Assembly (NCBI RefSeq): GCF_022808615.1
Contig: NZ_JAKZKS010000026.1
Span: forward strand, 1-49,034
Direction of reading: 5' to 3'
Source of the DNA: Bacillus sp. FJAT-47783
GTDB taxonomy: Bacteria; Bacillota; Bacilli; Bacillales; Aeribacillaceae
Length of the DNA stretch: 49,034 bases
The position numbers and the translations under genes are program-made. Under the pieces are notes generated by a model that worked only from the letters and a program-made list of their open reading frames with translations, had not been told where the DNA came from and did no database searches. Shown here in pieces: positions 1 to 7,203 of the stretch (position 1 is its first letter; each line of letters starts with the position of its first letter).

Positions 1-128
1 ACTCTCACCTTCGAGAGAATGAGCCTTCCAGGATTCGGGAGCCGTTTTTACCTTAGGTAACGTACTCCAACCTTTAACAACTCACTCAGTGTAATTGGCT
101 TACACTAAGTACGACTGCCCATCGCACA
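1..128. other. Gene-free left edge with small hairpins, unidentified
   Basis: No convincing reading frame. The stretch looks richer in G+C than the flanking genes and contains compact inverted repeats: a 7-bp perfect stem (AGTGTAA/TTACACT, 88-106) with a TTGGC loop, and a 5-bp stem (CTCTC/GAGAG, 2-17). It could be the end of a mobile element or of a structured RNA that continues to the left of the window. I cannot decide which, and the strand is unknown. Confidence 0.3.
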
Positions 129-162
129 CAAAAAAGAACAGGGAATTTCCACCCTGTTCTCA
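129..162 (-). terminator. Rho-independent terminator of the ImmA/IrrE gene
   Basis: An 8-bp perfect stem (GAACAGGG/CCCTGTTC) with an 8-base loop. Read on the minus strand it is followed by a run of six T. It lies just past the stop of the minus-strand gene at 170, so it closes the two-gene accessory transcript. Confidence 0.8.
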
Positions 163-169
163 ACCAATC

Positions 170-1351
170 TTAATCTATCTTTGATTTTGAATTTAGTCTG
201 TCTTTAATACTTACAATATTACTCTTTTGAGGTTCACTCTCTGTTTCAAGATAACCTTTTTCTAATCCAAGCAACTCTTCAATTTCCTCACGAAACAAAC
301 TGAGTCCATAATGTTTAGATAGTTTATACATAAATTCATCGCCAGTAATATAGTTGTTTTCGATTAATAATTCCACTGCTTGCTTCATGGATACTGGCTC
401 TCTTATATCTTTAATATCATCAAGTGGTTCCTTTGTTCTCCACCCCTTCTGACTTATAGACCTTTGCATGTATTGGTATGTCCCATCAGATATAGCCCCT
501 AATTTATATGCACGCATAACCATTGCACCAATTGAAACACACCATTTCTTTTTTAAAGTTTTATAATACATCAAATCATTTGAGTGAATTGATACATCCC
601 TAAAAAAACTTTCCCTTGGTAAAAGAAACGCTGCTGCAAAGTCGTTGGCTTCTTGTTCAATTTGTTTAAATTCCTCTTTACTTAAGTCATCAAGGTTCAG
701 ATAAGGATCATGCAAGACTTTATGTCCCAATTCATGTGCAACATCAAATTGACGCCTATAGAATGATTTCTTATCATTTCCTAATACAATTGAATAATAT
801 TGTTTTCCATTTACTTCTTGTTGAGAACCAAAGGCATCTATTGATTTTTTATCAAGATTAAGTGAAGAAATAACAAAACCCTTTGTTTCAAGCAAATAGA
901 CTATATCCTTTATAGGTTTATCACTTAGTCCCCATGAATTCCTTAAGCGTTCTGCAATATCCTCCACATTATCTGTATCGCGCTCTGAGAAATCAGGAAC
1001 ATCTAATTCCGGGAAATCAACATACTCTTCTAATAATGCCCTAATAATAGTTAAGTACTTTACACGATCATACTGCATTTCCCTTTCTTTTTTACCTGTG
1101 GTCAGAAGTGAGCGAAAGTACGTATTTCCGGTCATTACCTCAATGGAGTTTTCGTAAAAATATTCTTTAGGAAAATTTAATGCTTTACTTATTTGTATAA
1201 GCGCTTCGAATGTAGGTACAGCCTTATTATTTTCATATTTTGAAATCATTTGCTTGCTAATATCTAATTTATTCGCAAGGTCAGTAATTGTTAAACCTCT
1301 GTATATTCTTCCTTCTCTTAACCTATAACCGTTAAATTGTCGTTCTAACAC
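170..1351 (-). CDS. XRE-family HTH and ImmA/IrrE metallopeptidase fusion
   Basis: A 393-residue protein. The N-terminal part (about 8-62) is a Cro/C1-type helix-turn-helix (LANKLDISKQMISKYENN). The C-terminal part is an ImmA/IrrE (COG2856) zinc peptidase domain with an intact HExxH motif at 206-210 (HELGH) and a likely third ligand Glu near 234 (QEANDFAAAFLLP). Family members commonly cleave or remove a repressor, often in prophages, integrative elements and toxin-antitoxin-like modules; the target here is not known. GTG start with an AAGGAGG ribosome site. It is the second gene of a two-gene minus-strand unit with the gene at 1379-2146, 27 bp between them, and is closed by the terminator at 129-162. 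The domain call is firm; a regulatory or defence role is inference from context. Confidence 0.85.
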   Translation of the reverse strand: MLERQFNGYRLREGRIYRGLTITDLANKLDISKQMISKYENNKAVPTFEALIQISKALNFPKEYFYENSIEVMTGNTYFRSLLTTGKKEREMQYDRVKYLTIIRALLEEYVDFPELDVPDFSERDTDNVEDIAERLRNSWGLSDKPIKDIVYLLETKGFVISSLNLDKKSIDAFGSQQEVNGKQYYSIVLGNDKKSFYRRQFDVAHELGHKVLHDPYLNLDDLSKEEFKQIEQEANDFAAAFLLPRESFFRDVSIHSNDLMYYKTLKKKWCVSIGAMVMRAYKLGAISDGTYQYMQRSISQKGWRTKEPLDDIKDIREPVSMKQAVELLIENNYITGDEFMYKLSKHYGLSLFREEIEELLGLEKGYLETESEPQKSNIVSIKDRLNSKSKID

Positions 1352-1378
1352 TTAGATTCCTCCTTATATGAGGATTAA

Positions 1379-2146
1379 TTAACTGTGGTCTTCCTCTTTT
1401 AAATCTTCTTTCTCTTCTTTTTTTGTAGGTATTTCTTTATCAAAATGATGCTTCCTATCTTTAATTTCTTGCTTAATTTTAGGAATTACCATTACAGTAT
1501 CAGTATTATCTATTATTTCTTCATCTAGTACTAACAAATTACCATACTCATCTTCAGGAACAAATGCAGTCCAGTCCTGAATATCTAAAGGTTCAAAATA
1601 TCGATTGTATAACTTTGCTTCAACGCCTATTATTTTCTTTTCCTCTTCCTTTGCAACTACGAACACTACTTCATTAACTAAGGGGTAATCTTCTCCAAGG
1701 ATTTTTTGCACCTCTCTCAATCTTCTATTTTCGTACTCTTCAGGTAAAGTTGAGAACAGAGACATTTGTTGATTTTCTAATTCTACTGGTCCACTATTGA
1801 GAGAGACAAAAGCATGAAAGTAGTGTATTGTTTTTCTTCCGAGATTATTTATGACTGTTTCAAGGTTTTTTTCTTTTGAAAATACATATAAAATCCCTGT
1901 TTCTGTATCTAATACACAAATAAACGTCCAGATTCCTCTTCTTTTTGTTAACACTACCAAATCATTTTGAAGGGCAACTTGTTTAATACGACTAAATCTG
2001 ATATCCCAAGCCCCTCCATTTTTAAAATTGCCTGTTTCCATACCATATTCTTGTTTAATTTCATTTACTACATCGTTTGTCGTTCCCGTGAAGGCTTTAA
2101 CTAAACTTTCAATAGTTCTATTATTTAAACCTGATATGATACTCAC
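1379..2146 (-). CDS. Hypothetical protein paired with the ImmA/IrrE protein
   Basis: A soluble protein of 255 residues that I do not recognise with certainty; it may belong to a domain-of-unknown-function family often found beside ImmA/IrrE-XRE proteins (DUF5986 is my best guess, not verified). No signal peptide or membrane segment. The N-terminal 110 residues look like a compact alpha/beta domain (GAWDIRFSRIKQVALQND, RRGIWTFICVLD). The last 30 residues are a highly charged Lys/Glu tail (KKEEKEDLKEED), probably disordered. GTG start behind a GGGGG-rich ribosome site. It is cotranscribed with, and upstream of, the XRE-ImmA gene, so the two likely act together as regulator and partner or substrate. 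Confidence 0.6.
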   Translation of the reverse strand: MSIISGLNNRTIESLVKAFTGTTNDVVNEIKQEYGMETGNFKNGGAWDIRFSRIKQVALQNDLVVLTKRRGIWTFICVLDTETGILYVFSKEKNLETVINNLGRKTIHYFHAFVSLNSGPVELENQQMSLFSTLPEEYENRRLREVQKILGEDYPLVNEVVFVVAKEEEKKIIGVEAKLYNRYFEPLDIQDWTAFVPEDEYGNLLVLDEEIIDNTDTVMVIPKIKQEIKDRKHHFDKEIPTKKEEKEDLKEEDHS

Positions 2147-2373
2147 GCTTTTCCCCCTTATTTAACCAATGAATTTTATTTAATAATACTACATTTTTTT
2201 AAAAAAAGTAAACCATTTGTTATTTTTTATTTGTTTTTTCCCTTCCACTCTATCTTCTTTCATAGTAGAATAGATACATAAGAAAAACGATATTTTTACT
2301 ACGACCTTTTTTGGTTTTACATACCAATCAATATAAAAGTAAATAATTTATTAATGAAAGAAGGGAATTCTCT
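2147..2373. promoter_or_regulatory. Divergent promoter region of the accessory genes
   Basis: An AT-rich 227-bp gap between the minus-strand pair and the plus-strand DUF3800 gene. It must hold promoters in both directions, but I cannot name a -35/-10 pair with confidence. The XRE protein is the natural candidate to bind here. Confidence 0.4.
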
Positions 2374-3135
2374 TTGGCTCTATATGGTTTTTACACTGAT
2401 GAATCAGGCAATAATGGTTTTAATGATTTAAGAAATCAACCCGTACTATGTTATGCTGGGATTCTAGTTCCACTTGAGAAACAAATTTATCTGCATAATG
2501 AGGTACAAAAAATTTCTGATAATCTAAAGAAGGATATAAAATTACAGGTACATGGAATTCCTGAAAAACAGATTAAAAACATTCCCTTCTTCAAAAACTT
2601 CGAGATTCATGGCAAAGCATTCATTGATGGAGAGGACTTCTATTATAATCTGGGGGACTCTGACAGGTTTAAAGTGGTTGATGATTTACTTAATTTGGTT
2701 CAAGATCCAGAAATAAAGATAATTGCATCTTTAACAGATAAGAAGACCTATCAAAGTAATACTGGAAATAGCGATCATAACAAAATGCACATAAATGGCT
2801 ATAAAGAATTAGTAAACCTAATTAACACAGAATTAAAGCCTAATGATGATTTTGCCTTTGTAATATGTGATGACGGAAAGCCTGCTGAAATTAGTAATTT
2901 TTATAATGCACTAAAAAACCCTTCCAATAAGCGGGTGTACCCTGACTTACAAATCAAAGAATCACATGATTCGAATTGCAATCTTATTCAATTAGCAGAT
3001 CTAATTAATTTCATAACCTCTGTATATTTTAGACAAGCCTATGGACATCAAGCGAGAAAAAGACATCAAGCAAAAATTGTGCAGTTTTATACTCAATTTC
3101 TTCAAAGTAAAATTAAATACTTTGAGTATAAATAA
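2374..3135 (+). CDS. DUF3800 domain protein, predicted RNase H-fold nuclease
   Basis: 253 residues. The N-terminus carries the DUF3800 hallmark YTDESG (Asp9-Glu10-Ser11-Gly12). Other acidic positions of the family pattern are FEIHGK (Glu77, His79), VICDD (Asp166-Asp167) and QLADLINF (Gln206, Asp209), which together suggest an RNase H-like metal-dependent active site. TTG start with AAGGGA eight bases upstream; no ATG exists near the N-terminus. The stop codon abuts the first of five similar hairpins (3135-3392). DUF3800 genes are known for associated structured RNAs in comparative-genomics work. An RNA-guided, RNA-inhibited or toxin-antitoxin role is inference. It is convergent with rlmH and divergent from the ImmA pair. 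Confidence 0.85.
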   Translation: MALYGFYTDESGNNGFNDLRNQPVLCYAGILVPLEKQIYLHNEVQKISDNLKKDIKLQVHGIPEKQIKNIPFFKNFEIHGKAFIDGEDFYYNLGDSDRFKVVDDLLNLVQDPEIKIIASLTDKKTYQSNTGNSDHNKMHINGYKELVNLINTELKPNDDFAFVICDDGKPAEISNFYNALKNPSNKRVYPDLQIKESHDSNCNLIQLADLINFITSVYFRQAYGHQARKRHQAKIVQFYTQFLQSKIKYFEYK

Positions 3136-3392
3136 AAAGAAGGGAACGCACACAACGTGCGAACCCTCCTTTTAGGTCGTACACAACGTGCGACCTATTA
3201 TAAATATACCCAGAATTTATAAAAATATGACTATAAATTATTAAAGAGCATAAGCCCCTAAGTCATACACAACGTGTGAGTTAGTTACCAATGCTCTTTT
3301 AGTATGTATGGGATTTAGTCGTACACAACGTGCGAGCAAATCCACAAGTTAAAATTTTAAAACTTAGTCGTACACAACGTGCGAGCAAGTTT
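3135..3392 (+). ncRNA. Five-hairpin repeat array downstream of DUF3800
   Basis: Five hairpins share the loop ACAAC closed by a stem of the type YRYAC/GTGYG: loops at 3152-3156, 3183-3187, 3269-3273, 3325-3329 and 3374-3378. Stem bases vary with compensation: CGCAC/GTGCG, CGTAC/GTGCG (G-T wobble), CATAC/GTGTG. Outer stems differ in sequence but still pair: AGGG/CCCT, AGGT/ACCT, CTAA/TTAG, GGATTT/AAATCC, AAACTT/AAGTTT. Hairpin 3 sits inside a further 9-bp stem (243-251 with 291-299 after 3000) followed by TTTT. Covariation argues for function as RNA. Orientation is assumed to follow DUF3800. Hairpin 1 with its TTTT could also act as the gene's terminator. Confidence 0.75.
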
Positions 3393-3574
3393 CTTTGTAT
3401 CCCTATTATCATAAATTTCACTTCGGAAGTCAATAGATTTACTTGATTTGTAACATTTTTTTTGTTATGTATGTTTTACTCCGGTAATACCAGAGCAAAA
3501 CTGTATACAAATCTATTATTAGATTTTATCTAAATATCTTTTATTAATTACAATCTCCACTCTCTGTTTTACCA
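3393..3574. other. AT-rich spacer between hairpin array and rlmH
   Basis: No reading frame. One weak hairpin (CTC.GGT-AAT-ACC.GAG, about 3479-3495). This is the presumed junction between accessory DNA and the core chromosome at the rlmH 3' end. I see no copy of the rlmH end sequence to the left that would mark the other boundary. Confidence 0.4.
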
Positions 3575-4054
3575 CTATTTGTGATACGGTTCCCCCCGAT
3601 TAATCCGAAATGCCCGATACACCTGCTCAAGTAAAATCAACCGCATGAGCTGATGAGGGAACGTCATTTTGCTAAATGAAAGGGCTTCGTTTGCCCTGGA
3701 CATTACGGACTTACTTAAGCCTAGTGATCCGCCGATGACAAAGGCGATTTTGCTTTTTCCGTAGGTGGCGAGTTTGTCTAAGGAATCGGCTAGCTCTTCG
3801 GATGTTTTCATTTTGCCTTCTATCGCAAGGGCGATGACGTGGGTGTCTGGGCTTATTTTGGCTAGGATGCGTTCTCCTTCTTTTTCTTTTACTTGTTCCA
3901 TTTCTTGTTCGCTCAAATTTTCGGGAGCTTTTTCATCTGGGAGCTCGATGATGTCGACTTTTGCATATGGTGAGAGTCGTTTTAAAAATTCGTTTATGCC
4001 TTGTTTTAAATATTTTTCTTTTAATTTTCCGATTGTGATAATTTGTATGTTCAC
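3575..4054 (-). CDS. rlmH: 23S rRNA (pseudouridine1915-N3)-methyltransferase RlmH
   Basis: 159 residues, the normal length. RlmH is a SPOUT methyltransferase that methylates N3 of pseudouridine 1915 in helix 69 of 23S rRNA, on the assembled 70S ribosome. The SAM-binding knot is visible as [10 protein letters not shown] (105-114) and the C-terminal tail [16 protein letters not shown] is typical. GTG start with a GGAGG site eight bases upstream. The gene ends in codons for E-P-Y-H-K-stop, the same peptide context as the SCC insertion site known at the rlmH 3' end in staphylococci. The DNA immediately downstream here is accessory. Confidence 0.97.
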   Translation of the reverse strand: MNIQIITIGKLKEKYLKQGINEFLKRLSPYAKVDIIELPDEKAPENLSEQEMEQVKEKEGERILAKISPDTHVIALAIEGKMKTSEELADSLDKLATYGKSKIAFVIGGSLGLSKSVMSRANEALSFSKMTFPHQLMRLILLEQVYRAFRINRGEPYHK

Positions 4055-4087
4055 GTAATCAACCTCCGATCTTACGTTTCCCCTTTG

Positions 4088-5095
4088 TTAAACGCGATTA
4101 CTGTAAAGAATGGCGGATAAGAGAATGATGACCATAATGGAAATAAAGATAAAAGCAAATTTTTTTGAGTTGTTTGCTCGTTGAATTTCTTCATATTTTA
4201 CCGGGCGAATGCCTGTTAACGAAAACAATGTAACAGCAGACAAAAGAACGGCGTTTACGTTAATCGCTAAAAGTAAAAAGGCATGAAACGCTTCATCCCA
4301 CATAAACGAACCGAGCGTCATGCCTAACACGATGGTTGGTGGCAATAGAGCTACTGCGACCATGACCCCAACGAGTGCACTCGGAAATCGTTTTAATATC
4401 GATAAAGCACCGGCAGCACCTGACGCAAGCGCAAGCACAACATCCATCATGTCGACTTCTGTTCTCGACATGAATTCTCGGCTTTCAAATGGAATGTCGA
4501 TAAACACGCCAAATGGTATCGAAATGATGAGTGCTAGTATAATGCCGAACAAAACCGTTATAAGTGCTCTTCTTACGAGACGAAAATCTCCTAGTATAGA
4601 TGCAAAGGCTAAAGATATAACCGGCCCGAGTAACGGAGCGATGACCATTCCTCCAATGACAATCGCTGAACTATTTTTAATGAGACCAATCGTGACAACA
4701 ATCGCTGAAAGTACGACAAATATGATATACGTCCATGATAGTTTACTTTGGGACGCCATTTGCATAAATAGCTCATGACGGGAAGCCCGTTCAATCCGCA
4801 TTTTCTTTTCCGATTCTTCTTGTTTTCGCTTTTTTTGATCTTCTTCGGTTTCCCGCCTGAAATAGGTAGAGACCGGAAGCATCATAATTTCAAAACCTTC
4901 AACAAGGTGTGCAGCATGTTCTAAATAATTTAAAATTTCCTCTGATTGCTCCGTTTTCACTAAAAGGCGGACTAAATATCGGTCAGCGGATTGATCACCA
5001 CGCCAGTAGGAAATAAGGGAGAAGGACTGAAGCTTCTCCTCCACTTTTTCAAAATGCTTTTTTGGTATGTACGCTTCAATGAGCTGTAAAGACAA
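4088..5095 (-). CDS. DUF389 (TIGR00341-type) membrane protein
   Basis: 335 residues. An N-terminal soluble part of about 115 residues (ferredoxin-like fold likely, charged linker EEDQKKRKQEESEKK) is followed by about six hydrophobic helices (about 120-330) with the family motif GLIKNSSAIVIGGMVIAPLLGP. Members are described only as an 'uncharacterised hydrophobic domain' family; function unknown, possibly a transporter. TTG start chosen because GGGTGAG lies just upstream and the frame begins SLQLIEAYIPKK as in relatives. It lies 33 bp upstream of rlmH, in the same orientation. Confidence 0.8.
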   Translation of the reverse strand: MSLQLIEAYIPKKHFEKVEEKLQSFSLISYWRGDQSADRYLVRLLVKTEQSEEILNYLEHAAHLVEGFEIMMLPVSTYFRRETEEDQKKRKQEESEKKMRIERASRHELFMQMASQSKLSWTYIIFVVLSAIVVTIGLIKNSSAIVIGGMVIAPLLGPVISLAFASILGDFRLVRRALITVLFGIILALIISIPFGVFIDIPFESREFMSRTEVDMMDVVLALASGAAGALSILKRFPSALVGVMVAVALLPPTIVLGMTLGSFMWDEAFHAFLLLAINVNAVLLSAVTLFSLTGIRPVKYEEIQRANNSKKFAFIFISIMVIILLSAILYSNRV

Positions 5096-5099
5096 ATCA

Positions 5100-5290
5100 T
5101 CTCACCCACTATAATCCACAGCGAAATCATCCACAATGTCTATTCACATGCCATCCCCAGATTAAGAACAAGTTATACACATAAGTTATCCACAGGTGTG
5201 GATAGTGCACCTATATTTATGTATTCACAACTACTCACTTACTATATATACTGCGGGTTCTTGGCATAAATCACACGTTGTGGATAATCT
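5100..5290. promoter_or_regulatory. DnaA-box cluster outside oriC
   Basis: Perfect consensus boxes TTATCCACA at 5186-5194 and TGTGGATAA at 5279-5287, with near matches TTATACACA (5173-5181), TGTGGATAG (5198-5206), TAATCCACA (about 5112) and TCATCCACA (about 5127). Bacillus genomes carry DnaA-box clusters away from oriC that titrate or respond to DnaA. Part of the cluster lies in the coding end of the small CxxH/CxxC gene. Confidence 0.65.
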
Positions 5291-5386
5291 GTGAATATCC
5301 TCAATTTTTTGAATGTTTGGGGCTATTTCGTTTTCATCCACAAACATATCAATGACCACTTCAATATGTTCTACACATGATTTCAT
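5231..5386 (-). CDS. yyzF: Small CxxH/CxxC protein (BA_5709/YyzF family)
   Basis: A 51-residue protein. It has CVEH at residues 4-7 and CDLC at 38-41, the paired CxxH and CxxC that define TIGR04129 and suggest a single zinc site. The rest is acidic (DMFVDENEIAPN). ATG start with a strong GGAGGGTGA ribosome site. It sits between the htrA-type gene and the DUF389/rlmH pair, the same neighbourhood as yyzF in Bacillus. Function is unknown. A perfect DnaA box lies within its codons 31-37. Confidence 0.85.
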   Translation of the reverse strand: MKSCVEHIEVVIDMFVDENEIAPNIQKIEDIHRLSTTCDLCQEPAVYIVSE

Positions 5387-5567
5387 TTTTTTCACCCTCC
5401 ACTTAGTTTTTATTGTTTATCGCTCTTTTATGCTACGAGCTTAAAATTGTATTTGTCAAATATACTAAAGTATTTCTTATTTGAGGTCATAATTTCACAT
5501 AAAACCATCGCTAATAATTTTAAAAATAGAACGTTATCGCTTTATCGAAAAGCTTTAGAATGCGTTT

Positions 5568-5693
5568 TTGCACCACTTTACGAAAAAATTGCACGAATCG
5601 TAAAATAATTGCGCCGCTTATAACGTTTTTGCCTATTTAAGTCCCTTATTGCACCTGATGTTCAACAATTGCACCAATATCCTTTTTTTGCAC
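5568..5693 (+). repeat. 20-bp-periodic TTGCAC array 1 (7 units)
   Basis: WWTTGCAC-like hexamers start at 5568, 5589, 5609 (TTGCGC), 5629 (TTGCCT), 5649, 5669 and 5688: spacings 21, 20, 20, 20, 20, 19. The 12-14 bases between hexamers are not conserved. The unit is too short for CRISPR and not a multiple of three. A second array with the same motif, strand and spacing is at 15546-15714. Confidence 0.85.
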
Positions 5694-5760
5694 TCCCTTC
5701 ATTGCTTCCTTTAGTCAAATAAAAAACAGAGAAGCAAAGTGCCTCTCTGTCCTAAGCTCA

Positions 5761-6990
5761 TTAAAATGTATCTTGTTCAACGAGTCTTAGTTTTGTTGTT
5801 TTCAGTTTTCCGTTTCGGTAATACTTTACTTCAATTGTATCGCCAACTTTATGGGAGTAGAGCTCTTTTCGAAGCTCGAGGATGTTTGTTACTTTTTCAC
5901 CGGCTAGTTCAACGATTACATCTTTTTCTCTTAAACCTGCAAGGCTGCCTGGGGAGCCAGGATAAACTTCCATGACGACAACACCATTTTCGACGTCTTT
6001 CGGTAAGTTTAACGCCTCTGACCAATAGTAGCTTGGTATATCACTTAATGATTGTAATCCAGTTCCCATGTATGGTCGCTTTACTTCTCGATACTTTTCT
6101 AAGCTTTCAATAATAGGAATCGCGTCGTTAATTGGAATGGCGAGGCCAATTCCTTCAACGGCACTTTGAGCGATTTTCATCGAGTTTATCCCAATCACTT
6201 TACCTTCTAAGTTTACTAAGGCACCGCCGCTATTACCAGGGTTGATAGCTGCATCTGTTTGTAATACTTCTGTTTGCCAGTCTGCTCTTCCGTCTTGGTC
6301 TAAATCTACTGGAACCGCTCGTTCTGTTCCAGAAATGATGCCTTGTGTAACAGATCCAGCGAAGAGACCTAACGGGTTACCGATCGCTAATACGGGTTCG
6401 CCTGCTTTTACTTTGTCAGAGTTCCCAAACTCGGCCACCTTTTTCACTTTCGAATCATCAATCGTTAAAACAGCTAAATCTGTCCAAACATCCGTACCGA
6501 CAAGCTCTGCCGGGACCCTTGTTCCATCACTTAATACGACCTCTAGTTCACTTGATCCTTCAACGACATGGTGGTTCGTAACAATATATGCCCGCCCGTT
6601 TGCTTTTTTGTAAATAACACCTGAGCCTGTACCTGCTTCACTCGTTTCTGATTGATTCCAAAATCCAGCTTGTTGAATGTTAATGACACTTACAACAGCA
6701 TCTGATACTTCGTTAACTGCTTTCGTTACAGCCGTATTGACGTCAACATTAACCGTTGTAATATCACCGCTCGTTTCTGGTTCACCTCCAGGTTCAGCTC
6801 CCTTATCCACATCTTTCGCACCAATGTTAATGTCATACGGCAGAAGATCAAAGCTTGATAAGACCGGTAATGAAAATACGATAATTAACGCCCCTAAAAT
6901 CGCCCCAACAACTCCGGCAATGATAGAGCCGCCCCGGTTCCCTTTTTCCGTTCGACGTTGGTTTTCATAATCTTGATCATAATATCCCAT
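5761..6990 (-). CDS. htrC: HtrA/DegP-like membrane-anchored serine protease
   Basis: 409 residues from the ATG at 6990; an upstream in-frame extension to 7101 lacks a ribosome site and family similarity. One N-terminal membrane anchor (22-44) faces the protease outward. Trypsin-like triad: His141 (TNHHV), Asp171 (TDLAVL), Ser254 (GNSGGA). A C-terminal PDZ domain (about 305-400) contains GSPGSLAGLREKDVI. HtrA proteases degrade misfolded extracytoplasmic proteins. Its place downstream of walJ matches yyxA (htrC) of Bacillus, but a 200-bp gap suggests its own promoter. Symbol given by position; htrA/htrB paralogues are elsewhere. Confidence 0.9.
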   Translation of the reverse strand: MGYYDQDYENQRRTEKGNRGGSIIAGVVGAILGALIIVFSLPVLSSFDLLPYDINIGAKDVDKGAEPGGEPETSGDITTVNVDVNTAVTKAVNEVSDAVVSVINIQQAGFWNQSETSEAGTGSGVIYKKANGRAYIVTNHHVVEGSSELEVVLSDGTRVPAELVGTDVWTDLAVLTIDDSKVKKVAEFGNSDKVKAGEPVLAIGNPLGLFAGSVTQGIISGTERAVPVDLDQDGRADWQTEVLQTDAAINPGNSGGALVNLEGKVIGINSMKIAQSAVEGIGLAIPINDAIPIIESLEKYREVKRPYMGTGLQSLSDIPSYYWSEALNLPKDVENGVVVMEVYPGSPGSLAGLREKDVIVELAGEKVTNILELRKELYSHKVGDTIEVKYYRNGKLKTTKLRLVEQDTF

Positions 6991-7203
6991 GACTTCACCA
7001 TTCCTTTCCAAAAACGATGGTATATGATATTTCCATTCAATATGCTTCCTTTTCGTTCGAAACCTCACCTTTAAGAAGAAAAATGAGACCAAACCTTTCA
7101 ACAGGTTTCGATTGAATCATCTATCACATAGTATAAGGAACAATTGTGGGAAAAATATGTGACAAATTTAATTTTCCCCATGAAATCAAGATTCAAACCA
7201 TCT

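Noticed and set aside
3135-3392. CRISPR array reading of the hairpins downstream of DUF3800
   Set aside because: Spacing is irregular (31-86 bp), stems covary instead of repeating exactly, and outer stems pair locally, which fits structured RNA.
5568-5693. CRISPR array reading of the TTGCAC repeats
   Set aside because: The conserved part is only 6-8 bases and the unit 20 bp; CRISPR repeats are 23 bases or longer with spacers of similar size, and no cas genes are present.
6991-7101. N-terminal extension of the HtrA-like protein
   Set aside because: No ribosome site before it, and the protein from 6990 has the usual cytoplasmic head and anchor of the family.
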